Position numbers and translations under genes: made by a program. Below the pieces are notes generated by a model. That model searched no databases. It was given only the letters and a program-made list of their open reading frames with translations, and was not told the DNA's origin. 30,048 nt of DNA, from the IMG/VR virus record IMGVR_UViG_3300030333_000940, positions 1 through 30,048 of that record; one strand, 5' to 3'. Positions 9,090 to 16,926 of the stretch are shown here, piece after piece (the stretch's first letter is position 1; every line of letters starts with the position of its first letter). Source of the stretch: a virus.

Positions 9090-11192
9090 TTACGCTCCCA
9101 CTGCTAATTTAAAGTCCATTGACAATACCGTAAAAAATACCGGCTTTGATTGACTTATGGTTATCTGTGCATCTGTGCTATAGCCTACTATACCGTGCAT
9201 CTTTTTTATCCCGGTTATAGTTGGAACAGTACCACCACCAGAATAGGGTAGGGTGGTTAAAGGTACTTCAAAACCATTTATAGTTAGGTTCTGTGTTCTG
9301 TACATAACAGGGGAAACTTCTAATATTCTTTTCTTTTGTGCGACAATACGACCACTAGGCAAGTTAGGCTCAACCGGGTTAGTCTTAACAGTAACAGTAA
9401 AGTCTAGACCAGCCTCTATATACCCATCGGATGGTGGCTGTGCAGATACCGTAATAGTTCCAGATGAATTAACATTAGATACATCACTTTCTACAATATC
9501 ATCTCTAATAACCTTTACAGTTTTAGCTTGTAAATGTGGTACCAGATTATAGCTAGTGCCACTAAAACTACTAATTTTCTGTACTGCACTATCGGTTGTA
9601 AAGTCATCGTCAAATACTTCTAGGTAATATTTTGTTGCTGAATTAATCGTTCTTTTAACAATGGTGTATATAACATCAAGATCAACACCAATGTCTATAA
9701 ATGTGCCATCTGTCTGAAGAAAAGAAGGGGCTACTATATTTTGCTGTTTGTGCAACATAAAACAGGCAAGCGTACCTTCTAAACCAGAACTGGCTGCTCT
9801 GTACCCTGTATCGCTTGTGCCATTAACAATTATTAATAAATCACCTTCGGTTGTATCAGTTGCTGGGCGTATAGCCATAGCTTTAGGATCAAGTATAAGA
9901 TGGCTTGCTAAGAGGCTGATATTATTAGCAACATAGGATAACTCAACATCACTAAACAGCATTTCCCTTAATGCCTTGCCTTGCCTCTGAATAAAAAAAG
10001 TTCCACCTTCAGTAGCGACAGGCTTTATACCATCTCTTGACCCTCTTTTTGTTGTACTTTTAACTGACACATTAGAAGGTGTAATTGGATCTAGATCAGC
10101 CTGTGGAATAAAAAATTCACCACCAGTAGTAAATATCTGTATATCTCTACCAGATCTTAATCCTACAATAGAATTAAGCGTGTCTGTTTCCATGTGTACA
10201 ACAAATGCATCATCATCAAGATTTTCAGATGGACTAAAATTTAATTCACCTACCTTGCTGGCAAACAATGTCATTGGTAATGTGTAACTTCCACCAAAAT
10301 ACAGCCTTCCTTCGTGAAACGTAACTGTGTGAGGATAGCCATTAGTGCTACTCCATGCATCGTGAAAACTGTTATCATAAGCCCATTCATCGGCAGATAA
10401 AGAATCTGTATTTGAAAATGGAATTAACACCACAGCCTCGGCAACTGTAGTTGATACAATCGCAGTTATTTTAGCTTTTCCAAACCCATTCCAAGTAGTA
10501 GTAGCTGACGAACCTTTAGTTGCAAAAACTTGCTGACCAATAGATGAACTGGTAAATGTATCGGCTACACTTGCAGTAATTTTTATATTTCCAAATGTTG
10601 CTGACGGTGTTATATGTGCATTTGGGTTTGTTACACTTTCTGATTGCCCTGTTAAATCTCCTCTTATTTTTGGTGGATTAAGAGTAGTTAGAGCAGTAAA
10701 AGTCCATGTTGTATCGCTTGCACCACGAACTAATTTAAAAGGGTTAACATTACGATTTGCAAAAATTATTGTATCTTTATTCTGAGTAAAATTTAATAGT
10801 TTTAAATCAAGTGTAGTTCCAGATAACAATGTTATCGTAAAATCAAGATAGCTATTACCACCACCGTTTATTCCAGTTTGTAATGTTCCATCTTTATAAA
10901 CCGATAACCTTAAATTTGTAGAACTTGTTAAAGCCAAAACAAGCAAATAGGTTTGCCCGGTAGAATATTCAAAAGGCACTAATTTTATTTGATCAGTAAC
11001 ACCAACATAGCTAGTAAAATCATTTACATATTTTAATCCCGGTCTACGGCTAAAACCACCCTGTGGCTCAAATATAACATTCTTAGCCTCGGCTACTGAA
11101 CTGTAGTATTGTTCTATATCTACACGCCCTCGTAATAGAGGATCTATTTCACCATGAGAAAAACTTGCTTGGTATTGTTGTAATCTGCTCAT
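9090..11192 (-). CDS. Tail nozzle protein (tail tubular protein B-like), 700 aa
   Basis: The N-terminus has the conserved pattern of podoviral nozzle proteins: SFSHGEIDPLLRGRVDIEQY, then A..KNV...P.GG.SRRPG..YV at residues 35-58. The rest is rich in beta strand and Gly/Ser/Thr, as expected of a beta-propeller-like nozzle. In T7 (gp12) six copies form the tail end, below the adaptor, through which DNA leaves. The gene follows the adaptor gene with a 4-base ATGA overlap, the same order as T7 genes 11 and 12. The length of 700 is a little below T7 gp12 (794). Confidence in the role is high; exact subfamily was not determined. Confidence 0.85.
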   Translation of the reverse strand: MSRLQQYQASFSHGEIDPLLRGRVDIEQYYSSVAEAKNVIFEPQGGFSRRPGLKYVNDFTSYVGVTDQIKLVPFEYSTGQTYLLVLALTSSTNLRLSVYKDGTLQTGINGGGNSYLDFTITLLSGTTLDLKLLNFTQNKDTIIFANRNVNPFKLVRGASDTTWTFTALTTLNPPKIRGDLTGQSESVTNPNAHITPSATFGNIKITASVADTFTSSSIGQQVFATKGSSATTTWNGFGKAKITAIVSTTVAEAVVLIPFSNTDSLSADEWAYDNSFHDAWSSTNGYPHTVTFHEGRLYFGGSYTLPMTLFASKVGELNFSPSENLDDDAFVVHMETDTLNSIVGLRSGRDIQIFTTGGEFFIPQADLDPITPSNVSVKSTTKRGSRDGIKPVATEGGTFFIQRQGKALREMLFSDVELSYVANNISLLASHLILDPKAMAIRPATDTTEGDLLIIVNGTSDTGYRAASSGLEGTLACFMLHKQQNIVAPSFLQTDGTFIDIGVDLDVIYTIVKRTINSATKYYLEVFDDDFTTDSAVQKISSFSGTSYNLVPHLQAKTVKVIRDDIVESDVSNVNSSGTITVSAQPPSDGYIEAGLDFTVTVKTNPVEPNLPSGRIVAQKKRILEVSPVMYRTQNLTINGFEVPLTTLPYSGGGTVPTITGIKKMHGIVGYSTDAQITISQSKPVFFTVLSMDFKLAVGA

Positions 11193-11821
11193 CCACGAAT
11201 ATCCGTTAATAGATAATCACCGACAACTGACGGTGTTTGACCACCGGCATCTATGTTGGCTGCCTGTCTAAAATATCCACCTCGTTGATTTTCTGTAGCT
11301 GTACCTAATGCAATTTCTCTCCAATACTGTGACTTGGCTGTTTGATCAGTAATAACTTCAGCTAAATGCCACGCCATCTGATATCCTAGTAACTGTACAA
11401 AATAATGAGGCATCAAAGTTTCACCTATAGCCTTCTGGTAATCAATAAAAATAGTAGTGCTTTCGGTCATCAAAACAGTTGTGCCATCGGCTGCTTGGGC
11501 TATTTCCCAGTTCTTATAAAGAGATGCTCCAGCCGAACTAGATGTTCTTACGGCTCTGGGAACACCATTTAGCATATCATTGGGTAACGTAAACTGATAA
11601 GTCCATTCGTTATTTGGTGTAGCTGTCTGTCTGGTTAAAGTAGCTTTAGCCACAGTAAAAGACCATTGATACATACCGAGCGTAGATCTTTTAACATCTG
11701 GGTATAAAGTAGAACAGGCACTCGCTTGGGGAGTGCCGTCAGAAAAACTTGTAATAGAAGTAGAGCCTAATAATAATAATGCTTTGTTACAGATTGATAC
11801 GTCAGTATCGCCACTTGCCAT
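11189..11821 (-). CDS. Tail adaptor (tail tubular protein A-like), 210 aa
   Basis: This shows the pattern of T7 gp11-type adaptors. It has SICNKALLLLGSTSITSFSD near residues 9-28, then A...YP.VK...L..Y.WSF..AKA.L at about residues 38-62, a WTYQFTLPNDML motif around 73-85, and a C-terminal helical part (LGYQMAWHLAEVIT). The length of 210 is near T7 gp11 (196). The adaptor ring sits between portal and nozzle and receives the fibres. It precedes the nozzle gene and overlaps it by 4 bases. The ribosome site GGAG lies before ATG 11821, just after a strong stem-loop in the leader. Confidence 0.85.
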   Translation of the reverse strand: MASGDTDVSICNKALLLLGSTSITSFSDGTPQASACSTLYPDVKRSTLGMYQWSFTVAKATLTRQTATPNNEWTYQFTLPNDMLNGVPRAVRTSSSAGASLYKNWEIAQAADGTTVLMTESTTIFIDYQKAIGETLMPHYFVQLLGYQMAWHLAEVITDQTAKSQYWREIALGTATENQRGGYFRQAANIDAGGQTPSVVGDYLLTDIRG

Positions 11822-11842
11822 ATATAAACTCCATTAATTGGT

Positions 11843-11885
11843 TTGGGCGAGGGGAGAAAGCCAATGCCTTGGGAACCTCGCCCAA
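11843..11885. other. Nested stem-loop between decoration and adaptor genes
   Basis: A perfect 10-bp inverted repeat (TTGGGCGAGG at 11843-11852, CCTCGCCCAA at 11876-11885) encloses a second small hairpin (CCAA TGCC TTGG). There is no T-run after it on the minus strand, so it is not a standard terminator. It lies 22 bases upstream of the adaptor start. It could be an RNA processing, pausing or stabilising structure that sets the ratio of capsid to tail proteins. Confidence 0.6.
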
Positions 11886-11896
11886 TCTCTATTTAT

Positions 11897-12181
11897 TTAG
11901 TCACTATCAGAAACAGCACCGATTACTGTACCATCTGAAATATCGACTACCGAACTGGCGTTACTGACTACAACGTGCATCGTTACAGTTCTAGTACCAC
12001 CAGTTGCACCGTGTACAATAATCATGTCTCCAACTCTTAAAGTGTCAGACAAATCATTAAAGTACCCACTTGCATCAACAGCAGTATGAGCGTCAGTTGT
12101 TGTATAGACATATAATGCCGGGGTTGTGCCAGCCTTCGCTTGACCACCTAATGGACCCCATCCAGATCTTGCAAACGCCAT
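11897..12181 (-). CDS. Putative capsid decoration / head protein, 94 aa
   Basis: This is a short protein, mostly Gly, Thr, Val and Asp, with an N-terminus AFARSGWGPLGGQAKAGTTP and a compact beta-rich body containing ASGYFNDLSDTLRVGDMIIV. Small proteins with this G.A..G..P.LY.Y.T.D....V...GYF......L..GD.I.V pattern often follow capsid genes in environmental phages and are annotated as head decoration or hypothetical proteins. It begins one base after the capsid stop with an AGGGAG ribosome site. Function is inferred from position and pattern. A head-closure role is also possible. Confidence 0.6.
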   Translation of the reverse strand: MAFARSGWGPLGGQAKAGTTPALYVYTTTDAHTAVDASGYFNDLSDTLRVGDMIIVHGATGGTRTVTMHVVVSNASSVVDISDGTVIGAVSDSD

Positions 12182-12182
12182 T

Positions 12183-13037
12183 TTAACTCTCCCTACAAGT
12201 AATGTCTACTAGACCAGCAGTATCAATAACACCGGCTCCAGCAGCAAGTTTAGCCGTTACCAGAAATGAAGTTTTCTCTGGAACGTAGTTAACCTCAATA
12301 GAAGGCATGATACCGACAGCCATCGCAACAGCATTTTTATGAAATGCAAAGCAAGTTCTGTCATTAGAACCGTCAATAGTTAGACCACCTTCATCCCGGT
12401 CACCGATCATATGTACGGTCATGCCCAAAAACGAATTTATTTCACCGGCTACTAAGGCACGAATATTGGCATAATCAGCCGATACAGCCCTCTCATCACC
12501 TAGTAATGCAGATAAGTTATTTGCATGAATTATAAGATGACGGTCTGTTGGTGGAACATTAGCAGCATCCAATGCTTTCTTGGCTGCCAATATCTTTCCT
12601 ACGCTTAGATCTGAAGCACTCGCACTGCCTGTGGTCACCACCGTGTTTGCAACAGTTGTTCCAGCACTCGCAGCTAGTAATGCATCTAGTAGAATTTGGT
12701 CTTGCCTTCTACCAATCGCACTTCCGACTACTTGAGCCAATTCACGCCTTTCGTCAAAGTTTACCTTTTGCTGATCGAATATGTCAGAATATTCTGAGGC
12801 ATTATAATTAGTTAATGTTACAGCCGTAGTTGCCGTACTAACATTTAGAGGCACTACGTCAGTTTGAGGGGTTCGTACTGTCGCTTGCCCCTTACCAATT
12901 GAAGGAAAATTGGCTTGAGAGCCAACTACCCCGGTTCGCATTCTACAAACGCCTGTTAGCTGAGCCGTGGCTTGATAAGCCTGTTTAACTTCAGCATCAA
13001 AAATTTGTACAAATGCAGTTGATAAATTAGTAGATAT
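12183..13037 (-). CDS. Major capsid protein, 284 aa, apparent AUA start
   Basis: The family is recognised from the body (TGVVGSQANFPSIGKGQA, then an SEYSDIFDQQKVNFDERREL stretch and AIGRRQDQ.LLDALLAA) and from the position after the scaffold gene. The first ATG in the frame (12941) would remove about 32 residues that look native: STNLSTAFVQIFDAEVKQAY, then QATAQLTGVCR. That stretch is in frame from an ATA codon at 13037-13035, preceded by GGGAG at 13050-13046 with an 8-base gap. An in-frame TAG at 13053-13051 closes the frame upstream, and there is no ATG, GTG or TTG between TAG and 12941 in frame. ATG 12941 itself has no ribosome site. I therefore place the start at ATA. A sequence error (ATG read as ATA) is the main alternative. 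Confidence 0.85.
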   Translation of the reverse strand: MSTNLSTAFVQIFDAEVKQAYQATAQLTGVCRMRTGVVGSQANFPSIGKGQATVRTPQTDVVPLNVSTATTAVTLTNYNASEYSDIFDQQKVNFDERRELAQVVGSAIGRRQDQILLDALLAASAGTTVANTVVTTGSASASDLSVGKILAAKKALDAANVPPTDRHLIIHANNLSALLGDERAVSADYANIRALVAGEINSFLGMTVHMIGDRDEGGLTIDGSNDRTCFAFHKNAVAMAVGIMPSIEVNYVPEKTSFLVTAKLAAGAGVIDTAGLVDITCRES

Positions 13038-13232
13038 TTTAAAATCTCCCTACATAAGTTAAAATTTAAAGCATTCGCCTTAAAGGTTATTGGGAGATCC
13101 CAGCCTTCTGACTACGTTATACGTTAACGCAACGATGAATTAATCATGTCAGATCGGCTCAAAGAGTTATCGATCATTTAACCCATAGCACAGATAATTA
13201 TTACTTGTAAACTGCTAATCTAGACTTTGTAC
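13038..13232 (-). promoter_or_regulatory. Capsid leader region
   Basis: About 195 bases between the scaffold terminator and the capsid start hold no gene that I can support. Since a terminator lies just upstream, the capsid message probably starts here or is extended by readthrough. A weak sigma70-like pair may be TTTACA with TATGGG 18 bases later (minus strand, about 13210-13180). A short dyad (TGGGAGATCCCA, near 13090-13101, flanked by AAGG and CCTT) could form a leader hairpin. The ribosome site GGGAG is at 13050-13046. The promoter is a guess; the rest is seen. Confidence 0.4.
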
Positions 13233-13233
13233 A
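13218..13233. repeat. CTTTGTACA element, copy 2
   Basis: ATCTAGACTTTGTACA lies immediately after the T-run of the scaffold terminator and matches 15 of 16 bases at 19189-19204, just after the initiator gene. The core CTTTGTACA is shared with 523-531 and 24526-24534. Lying at the start of the capsid leader, it could be part of a late promoter (read TGTACAAAG on the minus strand). Confidence 0.65.
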
Positions 13234-13277
13234 AAAAAAAGGGCTGGCAAATTAAGGGGAAACACTTTAACCAGCCC
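13233..13277 (-). terminator. Rho-independent terminator between scaffold and capsid genes
   Basis: On the minus strand the arm GGGCTGG (13277-13271) pairs with CCAGCCC (13247-13241), and inner TTAA blocks can extend the pairing. Eight T residues follow directly (13240-13233). This is a standard intrinsic terminator shape, located 27 bases after the scaffold stop. It would limit readthrough from the terminase/portal operon into the capsid gene, so capsid expression probably depends on a separate promoter or on antitermination. Confidence 0.85.
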
Positions 13278-13303
13278 CAGTTTATTCCCTAGGAGGAAAT
13301 ATT

Positions 13304-14095
13304 TTATTCGGGATACCTTTTCTCAAACTCGCTTTCAACTTTGCGTGTGTATGCTTGATCGTTGTACATTCGTGGGTCTTTCATAGCCTCGGACATACGA
13401 GAATCAAATTCTTCTTGGCTTTCGGGTAAATCTGTATTGGTAACAATAGGCAATGTATCTTTACCGTTAATCATCCCTCTAATAATTCTTAATGTAGTAT
13501 TGCCCATAGCATCAGAACCTAAATCCCTTATTTTTTGGGCTTGTTCTTCCGAGAAGATTTTTTTCCTTTCCATGCCTTCGAGCCACTCGATGTTTTGGTT
13601 GACGATTTCTTTGGCGTTGGGACCGAGTTTTTCCATTTCTTCTTCCGAGTTGAACTTAGCTTCCTGTTCTCTTTCTCCAGCCATTCCAATGATTTTTCCG
13701 GCAAGGTCATCGAATGCTTTTTGGGAAATCTTATTTTCTTTAGCCCATTCAGTATAGGCTCCAACCAATTCATCACTTTTATCGTAACCAGCATCAACCA
13801 AGATTTTATCATCATAATTCTCCGGGGCTTTATGTTTTCCTTGTGAAAATTGTTTTTCCAACTCACTTAACGATTTAAATACGTCCTGTTCTCGCAGTTT
13901 GCCTTTGTCCTTATCCCAAAACTTTTCTGGTACATAATCTGGTCTGTCGGCAATTTTTTCCTCTACATCCTCTGCCCTGTGAGGAATACTTTCCGGTTCA
14001 CCTACAGGCTCTTCCCTTGTAGCATTTACTTCTGCTTGGGCATTAGCTAATAGCCCTTTATCTTCTTCTACTGTTTCAGCTTGTTGTTGTTCCAT
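13304..14095 (-). CDS. Capsid assembly scaffolding protein, 263 aa
   Basis: This is a very acidic, Glu/Lys-rich, helical protein just before the capsid gene and after the Bbp19-like and portal genes. It has a disordered acidic N-terminus (residues 1-50). It then has the motif RPDYVPEKFWDKDKG (about 51-65), a common feature of podoviral scaffolds that I recognise, followed by a region suited to coiled coil and a C-terminal charged tail (VESEFEKRYPE). Scaffolds bind the inside of the procapsid and leave before DNA packaging. The gene overlaps the Bbp19-like gene by 20 bases and ends at a strong terminator. Confidence 0.82.
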   Translation of the reverse strand: MEQQQAETVEEDKGLLANAQAEVNATREEPVGEPESIPHRAEDVEEKIADRPDYVPEKFWDKDKGKLREQDVFKSLSELEKQFSQGKHKAPENYDDKILVDAGYDKSDELVGAYTEWAKENKISQKAFDDLAGKIIGMAGEREQEAKFNSEEEMEKLGPNAKEIVNQNIEWLEGMERKKIFSEEQAQKIRDLGSDAMGNTTLRIIRGMINGKDTLPIVTNTDLPESQEEFDSRMSEAMKDPRMYNDQAYTRKVESEFEKRYPE

Positions 14096-14384
14096 TGGCT
14101 CTCCTTACTCTGCTTTCTATTTCCATGACAATACTGTCCTGTCCTTCCCTAGACCATCCAAAAGATGCATCAGCACCCGGTGTCCATGAAGGCTGTTCAA
14201 TCGTCACACTACGCAAATACTTTAAAACTTTTTGCCCGGCATCAGTTGTAAAACAACGATGGAATAATTTATCAAGTTCCTTTTGGGCATCAAAATTATT
14301 AACCTTTAATTGCTGAACATTCGCATTTACACCATCCCAACCGGGAGAATTTATCGATCTTATTTTATCTGCTTGACTACTCAT
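14076..14384 (-). CDS. Bbp19-like phage protein, 102 aa
   Basis: This resembles the small conserved protein family named after Bbp19 of Bordetella phage BPP-1. The core is LFHRCFTTDAGQKVLKYLRS (about residues 40-59), then a variable loop, then GREGQDSIVMEIESRVRR near the C-terminus (the family pattern is .CF.T..G..VL.YL........GREGQ..LV..I...I). Its role in the virion or in assembly is not established. It lies between portal and scaffold, as in BPP-1-like phages, and overlaps both (4 bases with the portal gene, 20 with the scaffold gene). Confidence 0.75.
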   Translation of the reverse strand: MSSQADKIRSINSPGWDGVNANVQQLKVNNFDAQKELDKLFHRCFTTDAGQKVLKYLRSVTIEQPSWTPGADASFGWSREGQDSIVMEIESRVRRANGTTTS

Positions 14385-15940
14385 TGTGCTATTGCCTCTT
14401 CAATCGGTGCTGTATCCACGCCTTGCTGTTCGGCTACGGCTTGAGCCGTTGCTAACATCTGCTCTTGCATCGCAGCCCTTTCTTCTGGTGTTGTTCTCAA
14501 TTCTGCCGGTATCGATAGCATATCTGCTAAATAATCACCGATCTTATCCTGTTTAACTAATGTCTGACCAACTGGACCTAATGATTGTGCTATCTGTAGA
14601 TAGTTCATTACATCATTAACTTTTTCCATATTGTTAGCCATAGCCAATGGAGAAGTTGGAACAATTTGAACTTCTAAGCCGTTGATTTTTAATGGTAATT
14701 CTATCATGCCCATTTCGTCCATCAGTTCCAGAGTTCTTCGCACCATTGGTGTCATCGTTTCGCTGATTAAACGTCCAAAAGCACTTCCCAAGTTTTGGCT
14801 AAGTTCGCTGAGTTTAGCTTGAATTTCTGTTGCAGATCTAGCAGACATATTTTCTGGAGCAAGGCTTTCATCTAGCAATGTCTTCTTAATATTGGTTCTA
14901 AGATCATTCGCTACTAACTGCGATAAGTTTACATCACCCGATCGAGCAAGAGGAGCAAGTGATGCTCCCCTTGGTCCACCGTTTGAGGAAACTGAAATAA
15001 CTGCACCGGGAACTATTGATATTGTTTCGGGGTTTAGTACCCCGTCATCTACTGCCGTAAAGACCCCACCTATGGAAATACTTGCATTTTTTAATGTCAG
15101 TTCGGTTACCTTGTTTAAGGTTTTAATATCCGGCAATGCATACAATACTGGACCTCGCCCATAACGCTCATTACTTGCCTTCATATAGCGACTTATAACC
15201 CAAGGAAAACTTTTAAGAGTTCTAGACACTAATTTAATGTCATCTTCCATTGTTGCTACACAGTAGTAAATGTAACCGTCATTTGTGTAGGTTGCCTCTA
15301 AGAGTTCAACTTTTTCGGTTGGATCTTCTTTATATTTATCAAACAATTCTTTTGGTATATTGGCATCTGGAAATTCTTTTTCCAATACATTAAAAGGTCT
15401 TTTCATTTTTCGGTATACTGTATCTGGATTGCCATTTGGACCTTCCTCAAAAGATACTTGAAAACTTGGAACAGCCGTATAACGTATTCTGGTATTTTCA
15501 TCACCGGGTTGTATCAGCATACAACTTGTGCCAATAGCTAAGTCTAATAAAAATTCGCCCATAGCTAAGTCAAACCCGGATATACGCATAAGCTGAAACA
15601 TTCTTTTACCGTAAAAGTCCAAGGCTGTCTGTGCCTCAATCTTTCTTTCTTCTGGTATATCAGCACCCGGCATTAATCTGCACCACTCTTGCTGTGGTGG
15701 GAATAATGATGATTGCAAACGGTTGGCAAACCTAGCCGTAGAATGGACAGCCGTACTGTCAAAAACCCTTTTCATTTTATTCTGTCCGGGTACATTGTCT
15801 GCCTCATAGTAACCGTCATAAAGATTACGCATTGGCAAGGCAAACTCATAAGCCTCTTCGTAGATGGCTCGCCAATTGTCCTTATGAATTTCACATTTCT
15901 TAAATCTTTTTTTAAGATTTTTGATAGACAGTTCAGCCAT
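14381..15940 (-). CDS. Portal protein (head-tail connector), 519 aa
   Basis: This matches the podoviral head-to-tail connector family. The N-terminus is helical, with WRAIYEEAYEFALPMRN at residues 23-39. It continues FDSTAVHSTARFANRLQSSL (about 60-79) and PPQQEWCRL, and a mid-region FEEGPNGNPDTVYRK. A C-terminal stretch contains DESLAPENMSARSATEIQAK, typical of the family (...P...TATE......). Twelve copies form the ring through which DNA is packaged and released, and onto which the adaptor binds. The length fits T7 gp8 (536). It shares one base with the 42-residue gene before it (TAATG) and 4 bases with the Bbp19-like gene after it. Confidence 0.92.
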   Translation of the reverse strand: MAELSIKNLKKRFKKCEIHKDNWRAIYEEAYEFALPMRNLYDGYYEADNVPGQNKMKRVFDSTAVHSTARFANRLQSSLFPPQQEWCRLMPGADIPEERKIEAQTALDFYGKRMFQLMRISGFDLAMGEFLLDLAIGTSCMLIQPGDENTRIRYTAVPSFQVSFEEGPNGNPDTVYRKMKRPFNVLEKEFPDANIPKELFDKYKEDPTEKVELLEATYTNDGYIYYCVATMEDDIKLVSRTLKSFPWVISRYMKASNERYGRGPVLYALPDIKTLNKVTELTLKNASISIGGVFTAVDDGVLNPETISIVPGAVISVSSNGGPRGASLAPLARSGDVNLSQLVANDLRTNIKKTLLDESLAPENMSARSATEIQAKLSELSQNLGSAFGRLISETMTPMVRRTLELMDEMGMIELPLKINGLEVQIVPTSPLAMANNMEKVNDVMNYLQIAQSLGPVGQTLVKQDKIGDYLADMLSIPAELRTTPEERAAMQEQMLATAQAVAEQQGVDTAPIEEAIAQ

Positions 15941-16068
15941 TATTTTTTCTTTTTCTTAGGAAATCCAGCTTTCATATTTTTATAAGCCTTATTGGACACA
16001 GTAGAATTTTTTTTACTTCTTGAAGTTCCGGCTTTTTTTCTAGCATTTATATTTTTGTAAAGTGACAT
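15940..16068 (-). CDS. Small basic phage protein, 42 aa
   Basis: This reading frame starts at ATG 16068 and joins both neighbours by TAATG one-base overlaps. The product begins MSLYKNINARKKAGTSRSKK and ends GFPKKKKK. I recall very similar short proteins (MSLYKNINARKKAGTSR...) beside portal genes in environmental podophages. It is strongly basic with about 14 lysines or arginines, so it may bind DNA or acidic virion proteins. Function is unknown. The tight coupling and conservation make it a real gene. Confidence 0.8.
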   Translation of the reverse strand: MSLYKNINARKKAGTSRSKKNSTVSNKAYKNMKAGFPKKKKK

Positions 16069-16184
16069 TATTTCTTTTCCTCTTCATGGACAGGCTTTGT
16101 AAACTTTGGGTTTCTTCGCCAAACCTTCTGTGGTCTTTCAACATATGGCTCTTTTGGTTTTTCTTTTTTCTTTTCTTCAGCCAT
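16068..16184 (-). CDS. Small charged protein, 38 aa
   Basis: ATG 16184 overlaps the stop of the previous gene by one base (TAATG), and its stop overlaps the next start in the same way. The product is highly charged, with MAEEKKKEKPKEPYVERPQK first and then VWRRNPKFTKPVHEEEKK. It has no membrane segment and no known motif. The RP(Q)KVWRRNPK pattern is not recognised. Its place in a chain of one-base overlaps supports expression. Function is unknown. Confidence 0.68.
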   Translation of the reverse strand: MAEEKKKEKPKEPYVERPQKVWRRNPKFTKPVHEEEKK

Positions 16185-16432
16185 TAAGCTAAGTTCCTTG
16201 GATTACGAACACCACCACCTAGTTTCTGCTTTAAATTGCCTTCTGCATAATCGGGTCTAGTGCCACCAGAACCCATCATTAATCCTTGCATACCACCTTT
16301 TTTCTTCGATGCCATCGATGCTGAAATAGACTTTTGACGTAGACGTTCTTGTTCGGCTGCTTTTTCTTGAGCAACAAGTGCATCTGTTGATGGTGGTGGT
16401 GGGGCTTTTGGTTTTGAAAATAAACTACCCAT
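16184..16432 (-). CDS. Small Pro/Gly-rich virion-region protein, 82 aa
   Basis: The start MGSLFSKPKAPPPPSTDAL is followed by a short helix (EKAAEQERLRQK) and a Gly/Lys/Met-rich tail. Short proteins beginning MG..F.KPK.PPPP are common upstream of portal or tail genes in podophages and T7-like phages. I recognise the pattern but no function is known. It starts at the stop of the DUF2833 gene (one-base overlap) and is part of the terminase-portal operon. The disordered composition suggests a peptide that works by binding a partner. Confidence 0.7.
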   Translation of the reverse strand: MGSLFSKPKAPPPPSTDALVAQEKAAEQERLRQKSISASMASKKKGGMQGLMMGSGGTRPDYAEGNLKQKLGGGVRNPRNLA

Positions 16433-16926
16433 TAGTAATACCTCGCAAACATATAATAATCATTTCCATCTGGTCCATATTGTTTCATTGTACCTTCTTG
16501 ATTAAAGTAACACCTTTTTGCCCACCGTACTGCTTGAAAATTGGTTGAATGTACGGTGAATTGTAATCTTTTTAGGTCTTTTTTTTCTGCATAATAGTCA
16601 AAAAACAGTAATGATGCCCTGTGCATAGTGATAGTTTTACGCTTGATATGTCGTGATGGGATAAGCCAAGCCTCGGATACACCATGCCATAATGGAAAAC
16701 AGCCAAACATAGCGTAAACAATTCCATCACATATAGCCGTAAAGCTATCACCATGTGATGCAAAACTTGCTAGATACGATGGATAATCATAAAAGTTTTT
16801 AATTAGATCGTTGTGATGCTTATTAAGGTCAATCTGTTTATAATGTTCGAGTTCCCAACGTACAATCTGATGCCGTGGGTAGTCCATCCGGGTGACACGG
16901 TTTATTTCATTAAGCGAAAACATCAA
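16432..16926 (-). CDS. DUF2833 protein, T7 gp13-like / GNAT-fold, 164 aa
   Basis: This resembles the DUF2833 family, which includes T7 gp13 (internal virion protein A, or an assembly protein), and has a GNAT-acetyltransferase-like plan. Signs are SFTAICDGIVYAMFGCFP (about residues 60-78), then SEAWLIPSRHI and a helix, then LKRLQFTVHSTNFQAVRWAKR, and a final aromatic strand (DYYMFARYY). A usual GNAT acetyl-CoA loop (Q/RxxGxG/A) is not evident, so enzymatic activity is doubtful. It follows the large terminase with a 17-base overlap. In T7 the homologous protein is needed for correct internal virion assembly. Confidence 0.72.
   Translation of the reverse strand: MMFSLNEINRVTRMDYPRHQIVRWELEHYKQIDLNKHHNDLIKNFYDYPSYLASFASHGDSFTAICDGIVYAMFGCFPLWHGVSEAWLIPSRHIKRKTITMHRASLLFFDYYAEKKDLKRLQFTVHSTNFQAVRWAKRCYFNQEGTMKQYGPDGNDYYMFARYY

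Noticed and set aside
12183-12941. Capsid protein of 252 residues starting at ATG 12941
   Set aside because: It lacks a ribosome site and cuts off a native-looking N-terminus that continues in frame to the ATA codon at 13037 with GGGAG upstream.
13051-13056. Recoded TAG (ATG-TAG in frame before the capsid) as evidence of an alternative genetic code
   Set aside because: TAG is used as a normal stop by the LexA-like gene (26612-26614), and no other in-frame TAG was found in genuine genes. The ATG there has no ribosome site.
13528-13866. 112-residue Lys/Ser-rich frame and plus-strand Phe-rich frames over the scaffold gene
   Set aside because: The acidic scaffold codons give such frames by chance. 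The true frame has family features.
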